Source: Rhizobiales bacterium UBA1912 (GTDB taxonomy: Bacteria > Pseudomonadota > Alphaproteobacteria > Rhizobiales > Devosiaceae). From it: a DNA stretch of 64,000 nucleotides. The translations under genes were made by a program, and so were the position numbers. This document shows, piece by piece, positions 1 to 7,118 of this stretch; position 1 is the first letter of the stretch, and each line of letters begins with the position of its first letter. The notes beneath the pieces are model-generated. The model had not been told where the DNA came from and searched no databases. It was given only the letters and a program-made list of their open reading frames with translations. Location: positions 172,968 to 236,967 of the forward strand of contig DDGC01000004.1 of assembly GCA_002337455.1 (NCBI GenBank). Direction: 5' to 3'.

Positions 1-1
1 C

Positions 2-24
2 AAAGGGCCGCAAGGCCCTTTTTT
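2..24. terminator. Rho-independent terminator hairpin
   Basis: A perfect 8-bp stem (AAAGGGCC / GGCCCTTT) with a GCAA tetraloop runs into six T residues on the + strand. It would terminate a + strand gene lying left of the window. Because the stem also follows the stop of the minus-strand TauE gene by about 25 nt, it may serve both directions, but the minus-side T-tract is cut off by the window edge. Confidence 0.75.
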
Positions 25-47
25 ATTTTGGCGATTTGTCCGCTGCC

Positions 48-872
48 TCAAAAAATGCTGGTGATCATGCGGATCGAGGTGATGGTCAGAAAGCCGGCGA
101 AGCACCAGCGCAGGGCCAGTTGCGGAATGGCGTGGGCCAGTTTGACCCCGAGCGGCGCTGTCAGCATGGATGTGGGAATGATCGCGATCAACCCGGCCAG
201 ATTGACGTAACCGAGCGAGAATGGCGGGAGATCGGGCACGCCGAGCCCGAACAGCGCATAGCCGATCGTTCCGGGAATGGCGATGATCAGCCCGATGGCT
301 GCGGCGGTGCCGACCGCCAGGCGGATGGGGTAGGTGAAAAAGGACAGGATGGGGACAGCCAGTGTTCCGCCGCCAATGCCCATCATCACCGAAATCAAGC
401 CGATGATTGTCGAAAGAATTTGTTTGAGCGGTGCTCCCGGCATGGGGCGGGGCTTGGCGGCATCAGCTGGTTTGAAGGCCATATTGATCGCGACGAGCGC
501 CGCAATGGCCGCAAAAACCAGTGTGAGCACCGTGCCCGACACGTTGCCGCCGATTACGGTACCCGCGACGACCCCGAACGCGATCCATGGCCCCCAGCTG
601 CGCAACAGGGCCGTATCGACACTTCCGCGCTTCCAGTGCGAGCGGGCGGACATAAAGCCTGTAAAAATAATCGTCGCGAGCGAGGTGCCGACGGCGACAT
701 GCATGCGCACCGCTTCGGAAACGTCGAGTGCGAGAAAGACGAAAAACAGAACCGGCACGATGACGATGCCGCCACCCACGCCCAAAAGGCCCGAGATGAC
801 ACCGGCGATTGCGCCAGTGGCCAAAAGGGTTGCGAGCAGGAAAAACGCCTGGCCCGGATCGATATTCAACAC
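48..872 (-). CDS. TauE/SafE family anion exporter (sulfite exporter-like)
   Basis: A 274-residue integral membrane protein with about eight hydrophobic segments and the glycine-rich N-terminal motif (GLLGVGGG, about residue 30) typical of TauE/SafE permeases. A second conserved glycine patch (MGIGGGTLAVP) starts the second half, as expected for the internal repeat of this family. The start is GTG at 872. Family members export sulfite, sulfoacetate or other small organic anions across the inner membrane. It follows the ABC operon by 165 bp that contain two hairpins, so it may be a weakly coupled last gene. A second TauE/SafE gene sits on the other side of the regulator (6311-7051). The substrate is unknown. 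Confidence 0.88.
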   Translation of the reverse strand: MLNIDPGQAFFLLATLLATGAIAGVISGLLGVGGGIVIVPVLFFVFLALDVSEAVRMHVAVGTSLATIIFTGFMSARSHWKRGSVDTALLRSWGPWIAFGVVAGTVIGGNVSGTVLTLVFAAIAALVAINMAFKPADAAKPRPMPGAPLKQILSTIIGLISVMMGIGGGTLAVPILSFFTYPIRLAVGTAAAIGLIIAIPGTIGYALFGLGVPDLPPFSLGYVNLAGLIAIIPTSMLTAPLGVKLAHAIPQLALRWCFAGFLTITSIRMITSIF

Positions 873-900
873 GAAAAACCCCCTGCTTGCCCAAAATCAT

Positions 901-926
901 GCGGAGCGCGTCGGTGCGCGCTCCGC
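901..926 (-). terminator. Intercistronic GC-rich hairpin
   Basis: A perfect 10-bp inverted repeat (GCGGAGCGCG / CGCGCTCCGC) with a 6-nt loop lies 28 nt before the TauE start, read on the minus strand. The sequence after the stem on that strand (ATGATTTTGG) is only mildly T-rich, so it is a weak terminator or an mRNA-stabilising stem separating the ABC operon from the exporter. Confidence 0.5.
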
Positions 927-982
927 CAGAGCCCGATCCAGTCCGATGGAATCGGTCTGGGGCTCCAAGTCTTTGTTTTGTC

Positions 983-1025
983 GTGTGATCGAACCGGAAA
1001 AGTCTGCAACCTTTCCTGATCACAC
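983..1025 (-). repeat. Long interrupted inverted repeat after the FAH gene
   Basis: GTGTGATC (983-990) and GATCACAC (1018-1025) form a perfect 8-bp outer stem. Inside it GGAAAAG (996-1002) pairs with CTTTCC (1011-1016) with one bulge. The structure begins 12 nt beyond the stop codon of the FAH-family gene, so it is probably a 3'-end RNA structure. The TGTGATC half-sites resemble CRP-type half-sites, but the 27-nt gap argues against CRP binding. Confidence 0.5.
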
Positions 1026-1037
1026 TCTAGAGATCTA

Positions 1038-1751
1038 TTAGACCACGTCGATCTTGATTTCACCCACCCCTTCGACACTTGCCACCATCGTGTCGCCGCA
1101 GGAAACAGCGCCAACGCCCGATGGCGTGCCGCTCATGATGATGTCTCCGGGTTGCAGGGCAAAAAAGCGCGACAGGATCGAGATCATCTCGGGCACCTTC
1201 CAGAGCATCTGGTTGAGGTCGCCTTCCTGGCGGGTTTCGCCATTAACCTTGAGCAGGACGGCGCCCTGGTCGGGATGGCCGATGCGGCTGGCCGGAACCA
1301 GGGGGCCGCAAGGGGCTGACGCTTCAAAGCTCTTGGCCGCCTCCCATGGGCGGCCGAGCTTTTTGGCGTCGGCCTGCAGGTCCCGGCGGGTCATGTCGAG
1401 ACCCACGCCGTAGCCGAACACGTGATCGAGGGCGTCTTCAATCGCGATGTCGGTTCCGCCCTTTGCCAGGGCGACGATCATTTCGACTTCGTGGTGCACG
1501 TCGGACGTTTCGGTGGGATAGGGGAAGGTGCCGTCCGAAATCACCGCGCCACCATGCTTGAAAAAGAAGAAGGGCGGCTCCTTGTCGGGGTCATGACCCA
1601 TTTCGACTGCGTGGGCGGCATAGTTACGGCCGATACAAAAGATCCGGTTGACCGGAAAGACGTCAGCTGTCCCCTCAACAGGGAGCGTTGGCACTGGGTT
1701 GGGGGCGACGACAAAGTTGGCGCCGGTGGCTTTGAGTGCACTCTCGTTCAT
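1038..1751 (-). CDS. Fumarylacetoacetate hydrolase family protein (fumarylpyruvate hydrolase-like)
   Basis: A 237-residue FAH-fold enzyme. The FCIGRNYAAHAVEMG segment near residue 38, the metal-binding HHEVE motif and the GLDMTRRDLQ motif are characteristic of the acylpyruvate/fumarylpyruvate hydrolase branch. That branch cleaves C-C bonds in ring-fission products of aromatic catabolism using a divalent metal. It starts with ATG at 1751, four bases after the permease stop, with AGGAG overlapping the end of the permease gene, so translation is probably coupled. Its place as last enzyme of an uptake operon suggests it acts on the imported compound or a derivative. The exact substrate cannot be read from sequence. 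Confidence 0.88.
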   Translation of the reverse strand: MNESALKATGANFVVAPNPVPTLPVEGTADVFPVNRIFCIGRNYAAHAVEMGHDPDKEPPFFFFKHGGAVISDGTFPYPTETSDVHHEVEMIVALAKGGTDIAIEDALDHVFGYGVGLDMTRRDLQADAKKLGRPWEAAKSFEASAPCGPLVPASRIGHPDQGAVLLKVNGETRQEGDLNQMLWKVPEMISILSRFFALQPGDIIMSGTPSGVGAVSCGDTMVASVEGVGEIKIDVV

Positions 1752-1755
1752 TATT

Positions 1756-2508
1756 TCAACTCCTAACGTGTGCGTAGTATTCGATGCGCTTTTCCAGCCG
1801 GCCGATCAGGTCCGCCATGGTCAGGGCAAAGGTGAATAAAAGGACGATCAGGGCCCAGAAGTGGGACATGAGGAAGTTCTGCTGATAGAGCGCGAACAGC
1901 GCCCCAACGCCGATGATCGACACCAGCAACTGGCCGATGACGACGCCTTTGACGCCGCGCACCATGCCCAGCCGGATGCCGGCAAGGATTTCTGGCAGTG
2001 CGGCCAGCAGAACGATTCTGGCGCGCTCGAAGCGGTTGGCGCCAAACGAATGGGACATCTCGATCAGGGAGGGGGAAATGTTTTGAACCCCGGCTCTTGT
2101 ATCGAGCACGATAATCCACACCGCAAACATGAAGACGGTGACGACAACCGTGGGCGTGCCCAGCCCGAACAGGATCATGAAGATCGGGACCAGCGCAGAA
2201 AGGGGCGCTGAAAGGAAAACGTTGACCCACATGTTCAGCATGTTGTCGACGGGCTTGAACAGACCCATCAGAATGCCGATCGTGATGCCCACGACCAACG
2301 CCAGCGCCATGCCCATCGCGTAGCAAGAAAGGGTGATCCACACCGCATTGCCGAAGCTGCGCGAAGTGACGACCTCACCCATGGCCATCAGAACCGACGA
2401 GAAGGGTGGGAACAGCATCAGCAGGTCGAACTGCCCGACGATTTCCCAGATGATCAGCCAGACGACCAGTGCCGCCATTTTGGGGAGTTTATGACCATTG
2501 ATCGTCAT
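1756..2508 (-). CDS. ABC transporter permease (SsuC/TauC-like), second of two
   Basis: A 250-residue inner-membrane protein with about six hydrophobic helices. It carries the cytoplasmic EAA-type coupling loop of BPD_transp_1 permeases (EMSHSFGANRFERARIVLLAALPEI, of which the AALPEI part faces the ATPase). It belongs to the nitrate/sulfonate/taurine permease group. It starts three bases after the stop of the ATPase gene and is followed four bases later by the FAH-family gene. Together with the permease at 3321-4148 it probably makes a heterodimeric channel, since the operon has one ATPase and one binding protein but two permeases. Confidence 0.9.
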   Translation of the reverse strand: MTINGHKLPKMAALVVWLIIWEIVGQFDLLMLFPPFSSVLMAMGEVVTSRSFGNAVWITLSCYAMGMALALVVGITIGILMGLFKPVDNMLNMWVNVFLSAPLSALVPIFMILFGLGTPTVVVTVFMFAVWIIVLDTRAGVQNISPSLIEMSHSFGANRFERARIVLLAALPEILAGIRLGMVRGVKGVVIGQLLVSIIGVGALFALYQQNFLMSHFWALIVLLFTFALTMADLIGRLEKRIEYYAHVRS

Positions 2509-2511
2509 GGT

Positions 2512-3324
2512 TCACTCCACATATTTCTTGATGCCGTGCCAGATGCTCTCGACCGTTTCGAGGTAGACCTCGTTGCGGCGCAGTTCATCGGGACCGATAT
2601 CGCCGGGAATATCGGGATCGATGATTTCGGACACCCGGCCGGGACGCGGCGACAAGAGGATGATGCGGTCCGAAACATAAACCGCCTCCTCGATCGAATG
2701 GGTCACGAAGATGAAGGTCTTTTTTTCGACCTCGCGCAGGCGGATCAGATCTTCCTGAAATTTGCGGCGGGTCTGTTCGTCGACGGCTGAGAAGGGCTCA
2801 TCCATCAACAAGACGTCGGCATTGACCGAGAGTGCGCGGGCCAGGCCGACACGCTGGCGCATGCCGCCCGAAAGCTGGTGGGGATAGCTTTTCTGGAAGC
2901 CGTCGAGGCCCACTTCGCGCACATAGTGGTTGGCGATCTCCTCGCGCTCTGATTTTCCCATTCCCTGCATCTTCAGACCGAAGGCGGCGTTGTCGAGCAC
3001 GTTCGCCCAGGGCAGGAGCGCGAAGTCCTGAAAGACGAAGGCCCGTTCGGGACCCGGCCCGGCAATTTTTTTGCCATTGACCAGCACTTCGCCCTGCGTC
3101 GCGGGCAACAGCCCGGCAATGATCTTGAGCAGGGTGGTTTTTCCGCACCCGGAGGGTCCGAGAAGGCTGGTCAGCTGGCCGGCCTGGAAGTCGAGGTTGA
3201 TGTCGTTGAGGGCCACGACTTCGGTGCCGTAAACCTTCGAGACGCCTTTGACTTCGATGATCTTGTTGGACGCGCCCACGGGGGAAGCTCCTTTTTCAAG
3301 CGTATCGGGGGTGGCGATTTTCAT
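2512..3324 (-). CDS. ABC transporter ATP-binding protein (SsuB/TauB-like)
   Basis: A 270-residue ATPase subunit with Walker A GPSGCGKTT, Q-loop (VFQDFALLPW), signature LSGGMRQRVGLARAL, Walker B VLLMDEP and the H-loop FVTHSIEEAV. This is the full set for an importer ATPase of the nitrate/sulfonate family. An in-frame codon upstream (3369) would lengthen it inside the preceding permease. The ATG at 3324 is preferred because it overlaps the permease stop as ATGA, the usual coupling arrangement. It powers the two flanking permeases. The substrate is not determinable from this subunit. Confidence 0.92.
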   Translation of the reverse strand: MKIATPDTLEKGASPVGASNKIIEVKGVSKVYGTEVVALNDINLDFQAGQLTSLLGPSGCGKTTLLKIIAGLLPATQGEVLVNGKKIAGPGPERAFVFQDFALLPWANVLDNAAFGLKMQGMGKSEREEIANHYVREVGLDGFQKSYPHQLSGGMRQRVGLARALSVNADVLLMDEPFSAVDEQTRRKFQEDLIRLREVEKKTFIFVTHSIEEAVYVSDRIILLSPRPGRVSEIIDPDIPGDIGPDELRRNEVYLETVESIWHGIKKYVE

Positions 3325-4148
3325 TTCACACTCCGTTTTTCCGGCCGAAAGAGCAGGGTTTCGACCCATTGCAGGAGGCCTACTGCGATAACTGCGAACA
3401 GCACGATCGAGGCGATGGTCGCGTACATATGGGCAAAATTGGCCACCGAGCGGTGGAAGGTTATGAGATCACCGATACCGGTGGGGGTGATCAGCAATTC
3501 GGCGAGGACCACCCCGGAAAAGCCCTCGGCAACACCGAGCCGCAATCCGGCAAACATCATGGGGCTGGCGGCGGGGATCACCACGTACCAGATCTGCTTG
3601 GGGCGGCTGCCCATGAAGGAATGGCACATGGAAACCAGCGATCCAGGCACGTTCCGCACGGCTTTGTAGGAATTGATGGTGATGACCGGCATGGCGAGCA
3701 TGACGACGGCGATAACCTTGGCGGTGATACTGATGCCGTAGATAAAGGTCACGAGCGGGATCAGCGCCGCCATGGGTGCTGCCTGCATGACGATGAAGAT
3801 TGGCAGGGCCAGCCATTCGACGTCTTCACGCAGGCCCATCGCCACACCCATGGTGATCCCGACGACCAGCGAGAACGCCAGGCCGATGAGCAGTGGTTCC
3901 AGGGTGCGCAGATAGGCCATGCCCATCGAACCGTCGACGACCATTTCCCAGAAGGCGGTCACGGTCGCTGAAAAAGTGGGGAAGGAAAAGTTGAACCCCG
4001 ACCGGCCGGCGAGTTCCCAGGCCAGCGCAAAAAGGGCCACCGAAAGCAGCTTCCAGATCAGAGGAAGCTGCGCCAGGCGCGAGGCTAGTCCGGGCGCATC
4101 GGCCCGGTCGTGCAACAAGCCCGGATCGGCAGTGTTGAATGTCGACAT
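3321..4148 (-). CDS. ABC transporter permease (SsuC/TauC-like), first of two
   Basis: A 275-residue permease with a 30-residue cytoplasmic N-terminus, about six membrane helices and the coupling loop (MCHSFMGSRPKQIWYVVIPAASP region). It is only distantly similar to the second permease by eye, consistent with two diverged subunits of one importer. It begins 70 bp after the substrate-binding protein gene; that gap holds a perfect hairpin. Its stop overlaps the ATPase start by 4 nt. Confidence 0.9.
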   Translation of the reverse strand: MSTFNTADPGLLHDRADAPGLASRLAQLPLIWKLLSVALFALAWELAGRSGFNFSFPTFSATVTAFWEMVVDGSMGMAYLRTLEPLLIGLAFSLVVGITMGVAMGLREDVEWLALPIFIVMQAAPMAALIPLVTFIYGISITAKVIAVVMLAMPVITINSYKAVRNVPGSLVSMCHSFMGSRPKQIWYVVIPAASPMMFAGLRLGVAEGFSGVVLAELLITPTGIGDLITFHRSVANFAHMYATIASIVLFAVIAVGLLQWVETLLFRPEKRSVK

Positions 4149-4182
4149 GATTGTACCTGGATGTGTTTAAACCGAACGGGAT

Positions 4183-4208
4183 ACGCGCGGAAATTTCTCC
4201 CCGCGCGT
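4183..4208 (-). other. Intercistronic stem-loop between binding-protein and permease genes
   Basis: ACGCGCGG and CCGCGCGT form a perfect 8-bp stem with a 10-nt loop, 11 nt after the stop of the binding-protein gene. No T-tract follows on the minus strand. Stems in this position commonly protect the upstream mRNA segment so that binding protein is made in excess over permease. That role here is inference. Confidence 0.55.
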
Positions 4209-4218
4209 CCTTGCTTTG

Positions 4219-5202
4219 CTACTGGCGGGCAGCGTCCAGGGCGCTGAAGTCCCAGTACATGGAGACGTCCACGTTCTCGCCGGGGGCTTCGACCTGGCCG
4301 GCTGCCGAGAGAAAGGCGAGGTCGTCGATGGCGTCCTCGGGGGAGCCGCCACCGAGTGGCAGCACGCCGCCTTCGACCGCTTCGGTGTAGAATTGCGCGA
4401 TGTCACCGGTCGCTTCGGCCGGCAGATCGGGCAGAAGGTCGTACTGAGAGCGCCATTCGGCCACCAGTTCCGGATTTTCGTTGATGTCGTCCCAGGTGCC
4501 GATCAGCTCCTCGACAAACACCGAGAGATCCTCGGTGCGGCTTTCGAGGAAACTTGTGTTGGCGTAAAGCGCCTCGTCGGTGGCGTTCACGCCTTCGACG
4601 GGGAGCTGCATGAACTTTCCGGGGGCCTGCTCCTCGAGCAACCTCATCGAGGCCGCGTCAACGATCGAGGCGTTGATCGTGCCCTGCAGCAGGGCACCGG
4701 CGCGCACTTCGGCGCCCGGAACGTAGCTGAGATTCGAGAATGTGATGCCTTCGTTCTGTTCCATGAGCCGCATGAGCGCCTCGGTGCCCGAACCGCGCGA
4801 ATGCACGGTTACTTCCTCACCGTCGAGGTCTTCCCAACTCGAATAGACTTCCGAATTGACGACGGGGAAGAACAGAAGCGTCGTCATGCGGTAGAACATG
4901 CGGATCGGGGCGTTGGAATTCTGGATGAAGGCATAGGGTGCCCCAACCCCGATATCGGCCTGCCCGCCCACAACGGCTTGGGTGGCTACGTCTTCAGAAT
5001 TGAAAAAGGTCAGTTCCATTGGCACGCCGCGTTCCTTGGTGCGCTCGATGGCGACGAGCAATCCAAGGCTTTCAACGCTGGCGATGTCACCCATGGCCAC
5101 GCGGATGGGTGCATTCTGGGCCAGAGCCGGCACTGTACCGAGCGACACGCTCAACGCGATCGCGGCACTGGTCAGCGTAAACAGTCTGCGCGTGATCTTC
5201 AT
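4219..5202 (-). CDS. ABC transporter periplasmic substrate-binding protein (NMT1/SsuA-like)
   Basis: A 327-residue secreted protein with a classical signal peptide (MKITRRLF then a hydrophobic stretch, cleavage near ALA-QNA at about residue 29). The mature part has the type II periplasmic-binding fold of the NMT1/SsuA group: an early RVAMGDIASVESLG segment, the GGQADIGVGAP ligand-site loop near residue 80 and VHSRGSGTEA in lobe two. It is the first gene of the five-gene minus-strand uptake operon. GGGAGGAG lies just upstream of ATG 5202. Family members bind sulfonates, nitrate, aromatic acids or thiamine precursors. The neighbouring FAH-family gene favours an organic acid. Confidence 0.9.
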   Translation of the reverse strand: MKITRRLFTLTSAAIALSVSLGTVPALAQNAPIRVAMGDIASVESLGLLVAIERTKERGVPMELTFFNSEDVATQAVVGGQADIGVGAPYAFIQNSNAPIRMFYRMTTLLFFPVVNSEVYSSWEDLDGEEVTVHSRGSGTEALMRLMEQNEGITFSNLSYVPGAEVRAGALLQGTINASIVDAASMRLLEEQAPGKFMQLPVEGVNATDEALYANTSFLESRTEDLSVFVEELIGTWDDINENPELVAEWRSQYDLLPDLPAEATGDIAQFYTEAVEGGVLPLGGGSPEDAIDDLAFLSAAGQVEAPGENVDVSMYWDFSALDAARQ

Positions 5203-5260
5203 AAGTTTCTCCTCCCTTGTGAAAATCGACTTCCAGCTCTGGCGCAGCCCTCCGTGCTAC

Positions 5261-5301
5261 AACCAAATCCGGAATGGTTCGATATTTTCACGTAATTGGT
5301 T
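5261..5301 (-). promoter_or_regulatory. Candidate operators of the GntR regulator at the ABC operon promoter
   Basis: AACCA (5261-5265) and TGGTT (5275-5279) form an interrupted dyad near the predicted transcription start. An exact copy of the half-site AATTGGTT (5294-5301) lies in the spacer of the candidate promoter. The same half-site occurs as a perfect palindrome before the regulator gene (5480-5497), which is why these are called operators. Confidence 0.5.
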
Positions 5302-5310
5302 TAACGTCAA
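5282..5310 (-). promoter_or_regulatory. Candidate sigma-70 promoter of the ABC operon
   Basis: Read on the minus strand, TTGACG (5310-5305) is followed by a 17-nt spacer and AAATAT (5287-5282). The -35 box is good and the -10 box weak. The predicted start near 5275 leaves a leader of about 70 nt. The operator half-site in the spacer would block polymerase when occupied. Confidence 0.45.
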
Positions 5311-5446
5311 TCTCTGGCAGGCAATCGAATTCTGGTGGGGCGAATTCCTTAGAACTCACTGAAAAAGCAACAAAAACTGTCTCAACTAACTTGCCCCAGG
5401 AGCTACTAGCTAAAAAGAACCGGCGCAATTGGCTGTGAAAAACGGA

Positions 5447-5475
5447 TTGACTTGTTGAAAATAAGCGGCTTTGGT
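5447..5475 (+). promoter_or_regulatory. Candidate promoter of the GntR regulator gene
   Basis: TTGACT (5447-5452), 17-nt spacer, TTTGGT (5470-5475). The -35 box is good and the -10 box poor. The predicted start falls inside the palindrome at 5480-5497, which would give negative autoregulation. The rest of the 307-bp divergent region (5203-5509) shows only AT-rich sequence and no ORF of note. Confidence 0.35.
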
Positions 5476-5479
5476 GTCA

Positions 5480-5497
5480 AACCAATTCAAATTGGTT
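5480..5497. promoter_or_regulatory. Perfect operator palindrome upstream of the GntR gene
   Basis: AACCAATT-CA-AATTGGTT is an 8+8 bp perfect inverted repeat ending 12 bp before the regulator start codon. Size and symmetry fit a FadR-subfamily dimer site, and one half-site recurs in the ABC promoter. Confidence 0.6.
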
Positions 5498-5509
5498 CGC
5501 GAGGAACAA

Positions 5510-6214
5510 ATGGACGGCAGCGCTCAGGAAATTGACGAAGGAAACGGTGCAACGCTGGTCCAGTTGCGAGCTTGGCTGACACGGCATAATTTCCCGCCAG
5601 ACACCAAACTGCCGGCAGAGCGCGAGCTCTCCGAGCAGCTGGGCGTATCACGGGCGGATCTGCGCAAGGCGCTGGCGACGCTCGAGGCCGAAGGCCAGCT
5701 TTGGCGTCATGTCGGCAAAGGCACGTTTACAGGCAGCCGGGCCATCGAAGTGCTCAGCCTTGCCGAGATCGACAGGGAAACCAACCCGGCAGAAGTCATG
5801 CGCACCCGACTGTTGATCGAGCCGATCATCGCGCGCGAGGCGGCGCTTAACGCAACCTCGCGGCATGTCGAAGCCATGCACCGCTGTATCGAGAAGACGC
5901 ACAAGGCCGGCACCTGGCGGCAATATGAAGCTGCCGACAATGAATTGCATCGCTGCATAGCCGAAGCGACCGACAACCGGCTGCTCCTGGCGCTTTTCGA
6001 TGCGCTCAACGCCGTACGCCGGGCGGTCGTCTGGGGGCTGTTGCGCAGCAGTTCGGACCGGCCGCCACAGGATCATCATTCCTTTGCCGAGCACGACCAG
6101 ATCATTGCGGCGATCGAGCAACGGGACCTCGATGGGGCGAGCCGGGCCATGTATCAGCATTTGCGCCAAGTCGAGCGGCATTTGATGGAAGCCCCCGAGG
6201 TCCGGTCGCGCTGA
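5510..6214 (+). CDS. FadR/GntR-family transcriptional regulator
   Basis: A 234-residue regulator. The N-terminal winged helix-turn-helix (PPDTKLPAERELSEQLGVSRADLRKALATLEAEGQLWR, of which the LPAERELSEQLGVSR core is diagnostic of GntR) is followed by an all-helical FCD ligand-binding domain. In FCD, D/H residues (for example NELHRCIAEAT and the SFAEHDQIIAAI histidine) usually bind a metal and an organic acid. ATG 5510 is chosen over a TTG at 5471 because GAGGA precedes it and because the earlier start would translate through the palindrome. It is divergent from the ABC/FAH operon and likely represses it until an organic acid effector is present. Confidence 0.9.
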   Translation: MDGSAQEIDEGNGATLVQLRAWLTRHNFPPDTKLPAERELSEQLGVSRADLRKALATLEAEGQLWRHVGKGTFTGSRAIEVLSLAEIDRETNPAEVMRTRLLIEPIIAREAALNATSRHVEAMHRCIEKTHKAGTWRQYEAADNELHRCIAEATDNRLLLALFDALNAVRRAVVWGLLRSSSDRPPQDHHSFAEHDQIIAAIEQRDLDGASRAMYQHLRQVERHLMEAPEVRSR

Positions 6215-6310
6215 GGGCGATCGGCCGCACTGGTATCATTGTCCTGGCTGGCCAACTGGTCTAGCAAGTATCCTCAAACTGCCCACCCCCTTTCTGGCTT
6301 CCGTCCTTCC

Positions 6311-7051
6311 ATGGATCTCATCACACTCGCCATCATTTTCGCCGCTGTCGGTGCCGGCGCCATCGCCAAGGGCGCGACCGGGATGGGCATGCCGCTCATC
6401 GCGATTCCCTTCCTTGCGGCGACTTTCGGTCTGCAGCATGCGGTTGCCGTAATGCTGCTGCCGATTCTGACTTCCAATGCCTCCCAGCTCTATCGCTTCC
6501 GGCACGCGCGCGCCGATGCTCGTCTGGGGTTTCTTCCACCCATGCTGGCGCTTTGCGCGGTTGGTGTTGTTGGCGGGACATGGTTTCTGACCGCGACGCC
6601 CGAGCGCGGGCTGGCGGCAACGCTGGGGATCCTGCTGCTCAGCTATCTGGCGCTGCGGCTCTTGAATCCGCACTTTGCTGTCAGCGGGGAAGCGGCCAGG
6701 CGATGGAGCATGCCCGTGGGTCTCGGGACGGGGCTGCTGCATGGCGCGACAGGCATTTCAGCGCCCATCGGCGTCACCTTCATTCATGCCATGCGGTTCG
6801 GCCGCGATGCGCATATCTATGCAGTTTCTGCAATGTTCATGGTGCTGGCAACCGTCCAGGCGCCCTCGCTTTGGATCGCTGGCATTTTGCGCCCCGAATG
6901 GTTGTTGCAAGGGCTGTTTGCGCTGATTCCGACCTTCTTGTTCATGCCGGTTGGCCAATGGCTGTCGGGTAAGCTCAGTCCTGCCGCGTTCGACAGGATG
7001 ACCCTGATCTTTCTCGGGGTCATCGGGCTCAAACTGTTGCTAGGGATCTAG
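6311..7051 (+). CDS. TauE/SafE family exporter, second copy
   Basis: A 246-residue membrane protein from ATG 6311 (an upstream TTG at 6239 adds 24 unlikely residues). The glycine-rich motif AKGATGMGMPLIAIPF near residue 18 and the mid-protein GLGTGLLHGATGISAPIGVTF segment define the two TauE/SafE repeats. About seven to eight hydrophobic helices are visible. It lies 96 bp downstream of the GntR gene on the same strand and is probably co-transcribed. With the copy at 48-872 it brackets the uptake operon. It may export a small anion released during catabolism of the imported substrate; this is inference. Confidence 0.87.
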   Translation: MDLITLAIIFAAVGAGAIAKGATGMGMPLIAIPFLAATFGLQHAVAVMLLPILTSNASQLYRFRHARADARLGFLPPMLALCAVGVVGGTWFLTATPERGLAATLGILLLSYLALRLLNPHFAVSGEAARRWSMPVGLGTGLLHGATGISAPIGVTFIHAMRFGRDAHIYAVSAMFMVLATVQAPSLWIAGILRPEWLLQGLFALIPTFLFMPVGQWLSGKLSPAAFDRMTLIFLGVIGLKLLLGI

Positions 7052-7071
7052 TTAGCCCGGGAATTTATAAA

Positions 7072-7098
7072 AAAAAGGCGGCCATAGGCCGCCTTTTT
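7072..7098. terminator. Bidirectional Rho-independent terminator
   Basis: AAAAAGGCGGCC - ATA - GGCCGCCTTTTT is a perfect 12-bp stem with a 3-nt loop, giving T-tracts on both strands. It separates the convergent TauE/SafE gene and acnA, 20 nt beyond each stop codon. Confidence 0.93.
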
Positions 7099-7118
7099 CT
7101 TGATGGCTTCGATGCCGG

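Noticed and set aside
983..1025. CRP/FNR-type binding site
   Set aside because: Half-sites are 27 bases apart; CRP/FNR sites need about 6-8. A 3' RNA structure fits better.
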